Below are positions 1-7,850 of a stretch of 44,996 nt of DNA, piece after piece. The notes beneath the pieces are model-generated. The model had not been told where the DNA came from, ran no database searches, and worked only from the letters and a program-made list of their open reading frames with translations. The position numbers were made by a program, and so were the translations under genes. Origin of the DNA: Rhodovibrionaceae bacterium (GTDB taxonomy: Bacteria; Pseudomonadota; Alphaproteobacteria; Kiloniellales; DSM-21159); contig JANQMX010000056.1 in NCBI GenBank assembly GCA_028279885.1, positions 1 to 44,996 on the forward strand. Reading direction: 5' to 3'. Position 1 is the stretch's first letter. The number at the start of each line of letters is the position of its first letter.

Positions 1-98
1 CGGTGCTCATAGACGTCGCCGACCGTGAAGTCCTCCAAGGCCCGCCCGTAGCTGGCCAGATAGCGCTGGGGAGCGATTTCGGTTGCATCGAGCATCAT
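1..98 (-). CDS. MaoC-family acyl-CoA hydratase/dehydratase, N-terminal fragment
   Basis: Only the first 32 codons are inside the window; the gene runs off the left edge. The visible peptide ends in LEDFTVGDVYEH, the usual N-terminal signature of MaoC-like (R)-enoyl-CoA hydratases and mesaconyl-CoA hydratase relatives, which act on CoA thioesters in the cytoplasm. Two tandem ATG codons (bases 96-98 and 93-95) follow a GAGG ribosome site; the second has the better spacing. A promoter and two identical-looking operator sites lie directly upstream. The catalytic Asp/His region is outside the window, so the exact reaction cannot be given. Confidence 0.6.
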   Translation of the reverse strand, partial: MMLDATEIAPQRYLASYGRALEDFTVGDVYEH

Positions 99-124
99 CA
101 CCTCAATAGATGCCTGTTTTCAAT

Positions 125-164
125 TTGTCTGGACAATTTTAGCAGACTTACCCGGATTTGGAAG
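125..164 (-). promoter_or_regulatory. promoter of the left-edge MaoC gene with operator copy 1
   Basis: Reading the minus strand, a weak -35 CTTCCA (159-164), 17 bases and a -10 TAAAAT (136-141) precede the MaoC start. The sequence TTGTCTGGACAA (125-136) touches the -10; its arms TTGTC and GACAA are a perfect inverted repeat around TG. The form resembles operators of GntR-family regulators, and its place at the start point suggests repression. The regulator is not in the window. Confidence 0.45.
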
Positions 165-266
165 AATTAAGAGTCGTAGGTGCGATACCGAACACCCAAA
201 CGCATTGACTAACGGCGAGAGATAAGGGCTGATGATAGTATCACAGGAACGACGATGGGTAGAAAA

Positions 267-278
267 TTGTCTGGACGA
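267..278. promoter_or_regulatory. operator copy 2, same motif as at 125-136
   Basis: TTGTCTGGACGA matches the site at 125-136 in 11 of 12 bases, about 142 bases upstream of it. Two copies of one 12-base motif in a single intergenic region suggest cooperative or looping binding by the same regulator. Confidence 0.4.
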
Positions 279-746
279 ATAGTGTGAACGGTTGGACGAT
301 GCGTGGCTTATCCGAGGTCTGTCCTTTGGAGCGCTTTGGTCGAGACCTTGTTCGGGCCTCCTAGCAAAAGCCTTGCTGCGCGACCCTGACTTCCGCGCCG
401 GAGTGGTGGACTCCGGATTGATGGAGCGGGATATCCTGGTGCGGCTATAGGGTTAGGGGAGGGGGCAGGAGCCGCACATGCCCGACCTGAACACCTAGGT
501 CACCTTCAGGATGCCAAGTGTACAGTGGATCAAGTGCTGCCTCTGCTCAACGCACGCGGCTTGTCCGGTCGCGTGACGACCGCTCAATAGTTTTAAAATA
601 CAAAGAACAAGTTCTTGCTGGAAATAAATATGCCGGCACCATACCTCTTACAATAGAAATAGTGAAGGCATCGTTTTCTATTACGATTCATGCGACAATA
701 GGCGCTCTATAGTTTCGTTGACACCCGCCGCGACGGCCATGTTCAG

Positions 747-1169
747 ATGACGTGGCTGGAGGCGCGGTTGAGCGGGCGCAGATATCCTTTTCGGTCTTTG
801 AGTTGCCATCTGGCGATCGTTGCGCTTGTCGCGCAATTGATGGCGCCGGTCGCACTCGCATCGCGTCCGGGGCTCGATGTTTCCGGTTTTCTCTGCGCGT
901 CTCTGGGGACGTTGTCGGAAGAGGCGCGCGCCAAAGCCGAAGCTCTGCTGTCGGACCTACTCGGCCAACAGCCGGAAGAAGACCGCAGCGTCCCCCACTG
1001 TCCGTTTTGCGTTCTCGCCCATGCCGTTCCCTTGCCGGAACACGATCTGGCCCCGCTCGTTTTTTTCGAGCATCACGATATCGCGACGCCCAGCTTCGAA
1101 ACGGCATTCGTCTACCCTCCACAGGGGCCGCCTCTCGGCCTACGTGCGCCTCCCTCGCTCTCTCTCTGA
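747..1169 (+). CDS. DUF2946 family protein, first gene of a TonB uptake module
   Basis: This 140-residue protein has a basic N-terminus, one hydrophobic segment (about residues 20-38) that may be a signal peptide or anchor, and a short exported domain. The motif HCPFCVLAH carries a CxxC pair (Cys85 and Cys88), and the C-terminus has the proline-rich GLRAPP stretch typical of DUF2946 proteins. Members commonly sit beside TonB-dependent receptors and PepSY proteins, as here, and are suspected of handling a metal such as copper or iron; the function is not established. The receptor gene follows after 86 bases, so the two are probably cotranscribed. No strong ribosome site precedes the chosen ATG, so the start is uncertain. 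Confidence 0.7.
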   Translation: MTWLEARLSGRRYPFRSLSCHLAIVALVAQLMAPVALASRPGLDVSGFLCASLGTLSEEARAKAEALLSDLLGQQPEEDRSVPHCPFCVLAHAVPLPEHDLAPLVFFEHHDIATPSFETAFVYPPQGPPLGLRAPPSLSL

Positions 1170-1255
1170 ACTGCTCTACCGCCTTTGCCGTTTGCATCGC
1201 GCGTCGAACCGCGCCGTTCGGCTGTGCGTGACTGACAGAGAGAGACGCCTGTTCC

Positions 1256-3415
1256 ATGAATACGAAAGCTGCTTTGTTCGCGGCCCGCGCCCTTGCGGGC
1301 GCCGCGACCCTCTACGTGTCTCCCAGCGCCTTTGCCCAGGGCGTGGGCCAGCAGATCATCCTGGATGAAATCACCGTCGTTGAAGAGCGGCCGTCGCTCA
1401 CCGCGCCGACCGCAAACGAGGCCCGGGACAGCTTGGAGCGCGTGCCCGGAGGCATCGGGTTTGTCGAATCCGATGTTTTTCTGGACGATTTCGCTCAGAG
1501 CCTGGGCGATACGCTGGTGTTTACGCCCGGCGTCTTTGCCGACACCTCGGCGCAACGGGAAACCCGGATCTCCATCAGGGGCTCGGGCCTCAATTCCACC
1601 TTCGAACGGCGGGGGATCACCGTGCTTCGGGACGGTGTGCCGATCTCGCGGGTCAGCGGCAGCACCGAGTTTCAGGAAGTCGATCCGCTGACGATCGACT
1701 ACATCGAGGTCTTCAAGGGGGCGAACGGTCTGCGCTACGGTGCGGCCTCCCTCGGGGGCGCGATCAATATCGTTACGCCGACGGGCCGTACGCAAGACGA
1801 GACCTTCACGTTCCGTGCCGAAAGCGGCAGTTTCGGCACGGTTCGCGCCAGCACCAGCGTCGCGCACGCCGACGACGAATGGGACTTCTATACCGGCGTG
1901 ACCGGCTTGCGCTCGGACGGGTATCGCGACCAGAGCGGTGTGCGCAGCGTCTATGGTCATTCCAACATCGGCCGGACATTCGACAACGACGTCGAGACGC
2001 GCGTCTATCTGACGGCGCTCAGCGACAATTTCGAGCTGGCGGGGAGCCTGGCGCTCGACGACGCGCTCGCCAATCCGACGGCGGCGGGGCGTCCGGTCAC
2101 GATCGGTCCCTTCTTTCCGGGAGGGCCGGTGACGGTGCTGGACCCGGGCCCGGAGGCGGATGACTGGGATCGCAACCTCGATGTGTTCCGCATCGCCAAC
2201 AAGACGGCCATTCCATTGGATGACAGCATCCTGGAGGCCGGCGCCTGGTATGCGTTCCGCGATCTCGACCATGCGATTACCCGTTTCGCCGGCATCATCG
2301 TGCAGGAAGAGCATGAGGTCGGCAGTTTCCTGCGCCTTGCCGGCTACAGCGATTTCGCGGAGCGCACGGTGGACTGGGTGGTCGGTGCGGAGATTGCCGC
2401 GGCCGGCAATGACGCGCGCCGCTTCGAGAACGAGTCTGGCGCACGCGGCGCCTTGACGAGCCGGAGCGACCTGAATGCGCGCAATCTGTTGATCTACGGA
2501 GAGGCGGGTATTCCACTCACGGACTCGCTGACCGCCGTTGCCGGCCTGCAGTATCTCAACACCCATCGCCGCAGCGACGACGTGCTCAACGCCGTCGACG
2601 GCGAAGTGACAGAATCCCAGATCAACCCGCGTCTCGGTTTGCTCTGGGACGTCGACGACAACGCGCAGCTCTTTTTCAACGTCAATCGCGGCTTCGAGCC
2701 GGCCGGTATCTCCGACCTCACAGCCGGAGGCATTCTCGACTTCACTCCGCTCGATGCGCAAGAGGCCTGGACGGTCGAGGCCGGCACGCGCGGCCAGCGC
2801 GATTGGATCGCCTGGGACCTCTCCATCTACCGCAGTTGGATCAAGAACGAGTTCATCGATCTGGCGCAGCCGAGCTTCGGCGGCTCCGTGTCAGCCACCT
2901 TCAATGCCGACAAGACGGTCCATCAAGGGGTCGAACTCGGCGTGGATCTCTTCCTGACGCCGCCGGCACTCCAGGAAATGGGCGGCGAGCTGATCTGGCG
3001 CAATATCTACACCTACAACGACTTTTTCTTCACGAGCGATCCCCGCGATCTGAACGGCCAGACGTTTCCGTTCGACGGCAACCGTCTGGCGGGCGTGCCG
3101 GAGCATATCTACGTATCGGAACTCCGCCTGGAAATGGACCGCTGGTACGCCGCGATCAATTTCCGTTGGGTGCCCGAAGGGGCTTTCGTTGACTACGCCA
3201 ATACGACCCGGGTTCCGGGATATGAGCTTGTTGGCCTCACGGCAGGCTATGACGTGGCCGACAATGTCCGCGTCTTTGCGTCTGTCGAGAATCTGACCAA
3301 CAAGAAATACATCTCCAACTTTTCCACCGTTGCGAATCAGTCGATCGAGAACGCCCGGGTGTTCACGCCGGGGCAAGGGCGTGCCTTCTTCGGCGGCTTC
3401 TCCGTCGCGTTTTAA
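1256..3415 (+). CDS. TonB-dependent outer-membrane receptor
   Basis: The 719-residue protein has a signal peptide (residues 1 to about 27, ending SAFA), a TonB-box-like stretch DEITVVEERP (about 37-46), a plug domain with the RIS-IRGSGL motif, and a 22-strand-type barrel ending in the phenylalanine expected of outer-membrane proteins (GGFSVAF). The plug resembles the FecA/ferric-siderophore branch. It would import a metal complex across the outer membrane using TonB energy. The C-terminal part (VENLTNKKYISNFS) matches the canonical receptor ending. The flanking DUF2946 and PepSY genes support metal or siderophore uptake; the ligand cannot be read from sequence. The next gene starts 28 bases downstream. 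Confidence 0.9.
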   Translation: MNTKAALFAARALAGAATLYVSPSAFAQGVGQQIILDEITVVEERPSLTAPTANEARDSLERVPGGIGFVESDVFLDDFAQSLGDTLVFTPGVFADTSAQRETRISIRGSGLNSTFERRGITVLRDGVPISRVSGSTEFQEVDPLTIDYIEVFKGANGLRYGAASLGGAINIVTPTGRTQDETFTFRAESGSFGTVRASTSVAHADDEWDFYTGVTGLRSDGYRDQSGVRSVYGHSNIGRTFDNDVETRVYLTALSDNFELAGSLALDDALANPTAAGRPVTIGPFFPGGPVTVLDPGPEADDWDRNLDVFRIANKTAIPLDDSILEAGAWYAFRDLDHAITRFAGIIVQEEHEVGSFLRLAGYSDFAERTVDWVVGAEIAAAGNDARRFENESGARGALTSRSDLNARNLLIYGEAGIPLTDSLTAVAGLQYLNTHRRSDDVLNAVDGEVTESQINPRLGLLWDVDDNAQLFFNVNRGFEPAGISDLTAGGILDFTPLDAQEAWTVEAGTRGQRDWIAWDLSIYRSWIKNEFIDLAQPSFGGSVSATFNADKTVHQGVELGVDLFLTPPALQEMGGELIWRNIYTYNDFFFTSDPRDLNGQTFPFDGNRLAGVPEHIYVSELRLEMDRWYAAINFRWVPEGAFVDYANTTRVPGYELVGLTAGYDVADNVRVFASVENLTNKKYISNFSTVANQSIENARVFTPGQGRAFFGGFSVAF

Positions 3416-3443
3416 CTGAAGCCTTCCGCAAACGGAGAGAACC

Positions 3444-4955
3444 ATGCGCATCTTCTCGATCAAGGTACACCGTCTGCTCGCAATCCTCGGCGGGATTGGG
3501 CTCCTGCTCTGGGGCGGCTCGGGTCTTCTGCATCCGATCATGACGACCTGGGGACCCCAGCAGGCGGTGTTCTTCCCGCCCTCGCATCCCGTCGATCTCG
3601 TGGGCGTCCGCCCCATCCACCAGACCCTGGCCGAAGCGGGAATCGCGGAAGCCGCGGCCATTCGCATCGTTCCGGGCGAGGCGGAAAGCCTGCTGCAGGT
3701 CACGGAAGATCCAAACGCGCCTCGGCGCTATTTCCGTCTCCATGATGGCGTGGAACTGCCGAACCACGACGAGGTGCACGCCGTATTTCTCGCGCGCCAC
3801 TACATGCGAGAAGAGGCGCCGGTGCGCTCCGTCGAGTGGATCGACGATTTCACGCCGAGCTATCCGTGGGTCAATCGCCTGCTGCCGGTCTACAAGGTCA
3901 CCTTCGAGCGGCCGGACGATCTCTCCATCTATATCTACACGGAGACCAGCGCGGCCGCGGGCATCGACAACACCTTCAAGACGGTTCTGCAAACCGGCTT
4001 TCGCTGGTTTCACACCTGGAGCTGGTTCCCGGCCGAGGCCGACTGGGCCCGCGTCGTCCTGATGGCGCTTTTCATCGGTTCGCTCATGGCGCTGGCGCTC
4101 ACCGGTGTCGCGATGATCGTTCTCATTCGCCGCAAGGCGCGCGCCCCCGGACTCCGCGGATGGCACCGTATCGCCGGCTACGTGGCGGCTCTGCCGCTCT
4201 TGATGTTCACGTCGAGCGGCCTTTTTCACCTCGTTCAGTATGCCGTGACGCCACCGACAAAGACCCTCACCCTCTCGACCCCGATTTCCCTTTCCGGCGC
4301 GTCCTTTCCAATTCACGAGCAATGGACCGACCTCAGTGCCGGGCTCGACATATCCACCGTCTCCATCATCGAAGATGCAAACGGACGCCTCCTTTACCGC
4401 CTGGGGCTTGCGGCGCGGCGTCATGGCGGCCCCGAAACGCCGTCGGAAATCCGCAATGCGCGCTTTGACGGCATCGAACGCACGGGTCCAGCGCTCTATA
4501 TCGACGCCGCGACGGGCGCGCCGTTCGAGGACGGCGACCGGGAGATTGCCCTGCAACTGGGCGAACGCTTCACCGGCGTATCGCGAGACGCGATCCACAA
4601 CGTCGAGCTCGTCACGCGGTTCGGGCCGCAATACGATTTCCGCAACAAGCGTCTGCCCGTCTGGCGGCTCGATTACGGCGAGCCGGTCAATGCAACGATC
4701 TTCGTCGATACCACGAGCGGTGTTCTCGCCGACCGCACGCCGGACCATGCGAAGGCGGAACAGTGGAGCTTTTCCTATCTCCACAAGTGGAATTTCCTGT
4801 TTCCGCTTGGCCGGGAGACACAGACGCTCGTCGTGTCCGTAGCGGTTGCGTTCAGTCTCGTGCTCATGGCCGGGATCGGGCTTGCACTCGATCTGCAGCG
4901 CAGGAGGAATGCCCGTCGATCTCCCGGCAAGCGGAAACGGCTTGCGCGATCTTGA
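3444..4955 (+). CDS. PepSY-domain inner-membrane protein, possible siderophore/metal reductase partner
   Basis: This is a 503-residue protein with an N-terminal membrane helix (about residues 10-35), a large periplasmic PepSY-type region, a central helix pair (about 203-228 and 240-265), a second periplasmic region and a C-terminal helix (about 455-480) followed by a basic tail. This is the PepSY-associated transmembrane layout found next to TonB receptors, where members are thought to release metal from imported chelates by reduction. A GGAGAG ribosome site precedes the ATG, and the gene closely follows the receptor, so an operon 747-4955 is likely. Family assignment is firm; reductase activity is inferred. 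Confidence 0.75.
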   Translation: MRIFSIKVHRLLAILGGIGLLLWGGSGLLHPIMTTWGPQQAVFFPPSHPVDLVGVRPIHQTLAEAGIAEAAAIRIVPGEAESLLQVTEDPNAPRRYFRLHDGVELPNHDEVHAVFLARHYMREEAPVRSVEWIDDFTPSYPWVNRLLPVYKVTFERPDDLSIYIYTETSAAAGIDNTFKTVLQTGFRWFHTWSWFPAEADWARVVLMALFIGSLMALALTGVAMIVLIRRKARAPGLRGWHRIAGYVAALPLLMFTSSGLFHLVQYAVTPPTKTLTLSTPISLSGASFPIHEQWTDLSAGLDISTVSIIEDANGRLLYRLGLAARRHGGPETPSEIRNARFDGIERTGPALYIDAATGAPFEDGDREIALQLGERFTGVSRDAIHNVELVTRFGPQYDFRNKRLPVWRLDYGEPVNATIFVDTTSGVLADRTPDHAKAEQWSFSYLHKWNFLFPLGRETQTLVVSVAVAFSLVLMAGIGLALDLQRRRNARRSPGKRKRLARS

Positions 4956-5029
4956 GTCCCACGGACATTGGATGTTCAGCCTCGGGGAATGGTGACGTTG
5001 TAGATCGGTCTGGTTCGTCAGCCCAGCAC

Positions 5030-6682
5030 TTAGCGACAATCCTCAAGAATCATCTCGCTGCCCTTCATGGCGATCATTGCCGTCGGCGTGTTTGTATTGC
5101 CTGACGTAATGGTGGGCATGACCGAGGCATCGACGACCCGGATGCCTCTCAGTCCATGCAGCCTCAACCTCTCATCGACGACCGCAAGCGGGTCGGAGGC
5201 GCGGCCCATTTTGGCTGTACCGACCGGGTGAAAGATGGTGGTGCCGATATCGCCGGCTGCTCGAACTAAATCGTCGTCGCTGTCTCCTACTGTCGGACCG
5301 GGCAGATATTCCCTCGGTTCATAGGAGCCGAGTGCCGGCTGTTTCATCAAGCGACGGGTCACGCGTATGGCATCACAGGCCACCTTTCGATCCTCGTCCG
5401 TTGAGAGATAGTTGGGCGCGATCTCAGGTTTGGATTGAATGTCGTTGTCGAGTATTCGGATATGCCCTCGCGAGGTTGGCCGCAGGTTACAGGCGCTGAC
5501 GGTGATCGCGGGAAATCTGTGCAAAGGGTCGCCAAACTTATCGAGAGATAAGGGCTGGATGTGAAATTCGATGTTGGCTCGGTCGTAGTGGTTCGACGAT
5601 CGTGTGAAGATGCCCAGCTGCGAAGGTGCCATCGTCAAGGGGCCGCGTCGAAACAGAGCGTACTCGAGCCCCATGAATGCCCGGCCGATCAGGCTATGAT
5701 AAGCCTCGTTCAGGGTCTTGGTGTTGCTGACCTTGTAGATGGCCCTTTGTTGCAGATGGTCCTGCAGATTTCGTCCGACGCCTTCCAAGGGATGCACCAC
5801 GTCGACACCGACATCCTTCAGCCATTGGGCAGGGCCAACGCCCGAGCGTTGTAAGATCTGTACGGAGCCAATGGAGCCCGACGATAAGACGACTTCGCCG
5901 CGGGCACTCGCTTCAAAGGACTGCCCATCGCGCCGGTAACTGATACCCGCGACTTTCTTGTCGTCCAGGATCACTCTGTCGACAAGCGCGTCGGTTACCA
6001 GGGTGAGATTGGGCCGATTGAGTACCGGTTTAAGATAACCCCGCGCGGAGGACCAGCGGCGACCGCGCTTCTGATTGACGTGAAAGTAGCAGCTTCCTTC
6101 GTTGTCGCCTGTGTTGAAGTCCTCGATCTTGGGGATCCCCATCTGCTGGGCGGCGTTGGCGACGACATCGAGGATTTCCCATGACACCCTCGGTGGCTCG
6201 ACCCGCCATCCACCACCGCTGCCGTGATACTCCGACGGCCCCATGAAGTGGTCTTCCAGTTGTTTGAAGTATGGAAGGACCTCGTCCCACCCCCAACCGA
6301 GCAGGCCGTCTTGCCGCCATGAGTCGTAGTCGGCCGCCTGTCCACGCATGGCAATCATGGCGTTGATGGCGGACGACCCGCCGATCACCTTTCCGCGCGG
6401 ATAGGACAATGCGCGACCATTCAGTCCAGGCTCGGCAACGGTGTTGAACATCCAGTCGGAACGGGGATTGCCGATGGCAAACAGATAGCCGACGGGGATA
6501 TGGAACCAGATCCAATTGTCGAGCCCGCCGGCCTCGACAAGCAGCACTCGGTGTCTCGGATTCTCGGAAAGTTTGCTGGCTAGAATGCAGCCCGCCGTCC
6601 CCGCGCCGACGACGATAAAGTCATACGCGCCGGCAGGAAGAGCACGGTCTTGCTTGAGACTTTCCGAGGAGGCAACCGACAT
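5030..6682 (-). CDS. GMC-family FAD oxidoreductase (choline/alcohol dehydrogenase-like)
   Basis: This 550-residue flavoprotein has the N-terminal FAD motif VVGAGTAGC (residues 24-32), the GMC signatures around YPRGKVIGGSSAINAMIAMRG and SSGSIGSVQILQRSGVG, and a C-terminal block FHPVGTAKMG followed by ITSGNTNTPTAMIA. It is the length of choline and alcohol dehydrogenases and would oxidise an alcohol in the cytoplasm; the substrate is unknown. I start at the ATG at 6682, giving a normal GMC N-terminus; an in-frame ATG at 6760 would overlap the divergent lysR gene. It shares a 72-base promoter region with that regulator, which probably controls it. Confidence 0.85.
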   Translation of the reverse strand: MSVASSESLKQDRALPAGAYDFIVVGAGTAGCILASKLSENPRHRVLLVEAGGLDNWIWFHIPVGYLFAIGNPRSDWMFNTVAEPGLNGRALSYPRGKVIGGSSAINAMIAMRGQAADYDSWRQDGLLGWGWDEVLPYFKQLEDHFMGPSEYHGSGGGWRVEPPRVSWEILDVVANAAQQMGIPKIEDFNTGDNEGSCYFHVNQKRGRRWSSARGYLKPVLNRPNLTLVTDALVDRVILDDKKVAGISYRRDGQSFEASARGEVVLSSGSIGSVQILQRSGVGPAQWLKDVGVDVVHPLEGVGRNLQDHLQQRAIYKVSNTKTLNEAYHSLIGRAFMGLEYALFRRGPLTMAPSQLGIFTRSSNHYDRANIEFHIQPLSLDKFGDPLHRFPAITVSACNLRPTSRGHIRILDNDIQSKPEIAPNYLSTDEDRKVACDAIRVTRRLMKQPALGSYEPREYLPGPTVGDSDDDLVRAAGDIGTTIFHPVGTAKMGRASDPLAVVDERLRLHGLRGIRVVDASVMPTITSGNTNTPTAMIAMKGSEMILEDCR

Positions 6683-6754
6683 GGTTGCCGAGTGGTAGCG
6701 AAAGGAGCGCTCAGCTACAATAAGTACAAATGCAACAGTGTTGGGTGTTTTTAC

Positions 6755-7684
6755 ATGCAAGAGCCGGGTTGGGACGATATCAGGTTGTTCTTGGGAATTG
6801 CCCGGGCGGGCTCCTTGATGGCTGCGTCAAGCGGGCTTGGCATGGATCACACCACGCTTTCGCGGCGTCTTTCCAATCTGGAATCCAGACTTGGCGTGAA
6901 GCTGTTCGAAAGAGCCGGGCGGCGGCTGAAAATCAACAATTCAGGGCTTCGCCTGCAGAAAACCGCCGAGCGTATGGAAGCCAACCTGCTTGCCGATATG
7001 GAGGCGCTTCAGACGTCGCTCAATGCGGAATCGGGGACCGTGCGAATAGGTGCGCCCGAGGGACTGGGCATTGGATATCTCGCCCGCCGGGTCGGCGAAA
7101 TCTCCATGCAGTATCCTGGCATAGAAATAGAGTTGGTTGCCTTGCCACAGCGCTACTCGCTCGCGGCAAGGGAAGCCGACATTGTCGTTACGCTTGACCG
7201 TCCAACCAGTGGAAGCCTGGTTGTGCGAAAGCTCACCGACTACAAGCTCGGGTTCTTCGCGAGCCGCGCCTATATCGAGAGCCACGGCGTTCCGAAACAG
7301 ATTGCGGATCTGCAGTGCCACCGGCTTTGCGGCTATATCCAATCGCTGTTGCATACACGCGAACTGGATTACCTGCGGTTCGGAGGCATACAGCTGACAG
7401 CCGATCTTTGCAGCACAAGCATCATTGCCCAGCGGGATATGATCCTCAGTGGTTACGGCATCGGCGTACTGCCTTACTTCGTCGCGCGGGACTTTGCCGA
7501 GGAGCTTCAGCCGATTGTCGAAGATGAGATCCTGACCCGGAGTTACTGGATAACGATCCATGAAGACTTCAAGGACTTGGGGCGTATTCGATTGGTCGCA
7601 GATGCCGTGAGTAAAGCAGCAAAGCGAGACCGTAAGAGTTTTGGACTTTGGAAGTCGTCACAGGGCGCCAATTCGGCGAAGTAA
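6755..7684 (+). CDS. LysR-type transcriptional regulator
   Basis: The 309-residue protein has an N-terminal winged helix-turn-helix (WDDIRLFLGIARAGSLMAASSGLGMDHTTLSRRLSNLE, split here only by description: about residues 6-43) and a C-terminal effector domain. Length and layout are standard. The start at 6755 gives the normal HTH position; a longer frame from 6650 would run into the divergent GMC gene. An 11-base perfect palindrome CAACAGTGTTG (6733-6743) sits 11 bases upstream of the ATG and may be part of its own operator. It most likely regulates the divergent oxidoreductase; the ligand is unknown. Confidence 0.85.
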   Translation: MQEPGWDDIRLFLGIARAGSLMAASSGLGMDHTTLSRRLSNLESRLGVKLFERAGRRLKINNSGLRLQKTAERMEANLLADMEALQTSLNAESGTVRIGAPEGLGIGYLARRVGEISMQYPGIEIELVALPQRYSLAAREADIVVTLDRPTSGSLVVRKLTDYKLGFFASRAYIESHGVPKQIADLQCHRLCGYIQSLLHTRELDYLRFGGIQLTADLCSTSIIAQRDMILSGYGIGVLPYFVARDFAEELQPIVEDEILTRSYWITIHEDFKDLGRIRLVADAVSKAAKRDRKSFGLWKSSQGANSAK

Positions 7685-7850
7685 GGTGGGGCACTCGGTT
7701 TTTCGCCTGCGGCTCTTCGGAGCGACGACTTGCAATGAAGATGTGAAAATGACATCCTGATATACAGCACCTCAGGTGCGATCAGATCCTACGAGCAGGG
7801 AGGCTCTCAACCCGCAACGGGTGGAGGGCCTTTATTTTTTGGTGGGCCAA
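7685..7850 (+). promoter_or_regulatory. amiC leader with ANTAR-type hairpin and attenuator
   Basis: This leader holds a small hairpin GCACC-TCA-GGTGC (7767-7779), then a hairpin GAGC-AGGGAG-GCTC (7793-7806), then an intrinsic terminator (7802-7840) that ends only 10 bases before the amiC ATG. The hexaloop AGGGAG has A at position 1 and G at position 4, the pattern reported for RNA targets of ANTAR proteins, and its 3-prime arm overlaps the terminator's 5-prime arm, so the two are mutually exclusive. AmiR encoded just downstream is the obvious binder. A hairpin with a TTCG tetraloop (7712-7723) lies further up. I could not place a promoter with confidence. Confidence 0.6.
7802..7840 (+). terminator. 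intrinsic terminator in the amiC leader (attenuator)
   Basis: A stem pairs 7802-7814 with 7818-7830 around the loop CAA, with one G-U pair and one mismatch in 13 positions, and is followed by TTTATTTTTT (7831-7840). Since amiC begins at 7851 there is no room for a promoter between the terminator and the gene. Transcription of amiC must therefore pass through it. Confidence 0.75.

Larger units (their letters stand above)
99..746. other. intergenic region with no convincing gene
   Basis: Apart from the promoter and operators at 125-164 and 267-278, two inverted repeats can be seen. One is an 8-base pair GTGCGGCT / AGCCGCAC (439-446 and 470-477). The other is AAGAAC-AA-GTTCTT (603-616), which could be an operator for the metal-uptake genes that follow. 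From about 580 to 715 the sequence is clearly AT-richer than the surrounding genes. A 64-codon open frame at 518-712 has no recognisable product and I do not call it. No tRNA or terminator was found. Confidence 0.5.

Noticed and set aside
518-712. Short plus-strand frame in AT-rich intergenic DNA
   Set aside because: No ribosome site, no family resemblance, and composition unlike the neighbouring genes.
1112-2761. Long open frame of 549 codons on the minus strand
   Set aside because: It is antisense to the TonB receptor; its product is Arg/Val/Asp/Gly-rich with no motif, a typical shadow frame in GC-rich DNA.
3363-5039. Minus-strand frame of 558 codons
   Set aside because: Antisense to the PepSY gene, which has clear membrane and domain pattern; no motif in the shadow frame.
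7691-7712. Possible sigma-54 promoter (GGCAC ... GC) before amiC
   Set aside because: The GG to GC spacing is 13 bases instead of 10, so the -24/-12 geometry fails.
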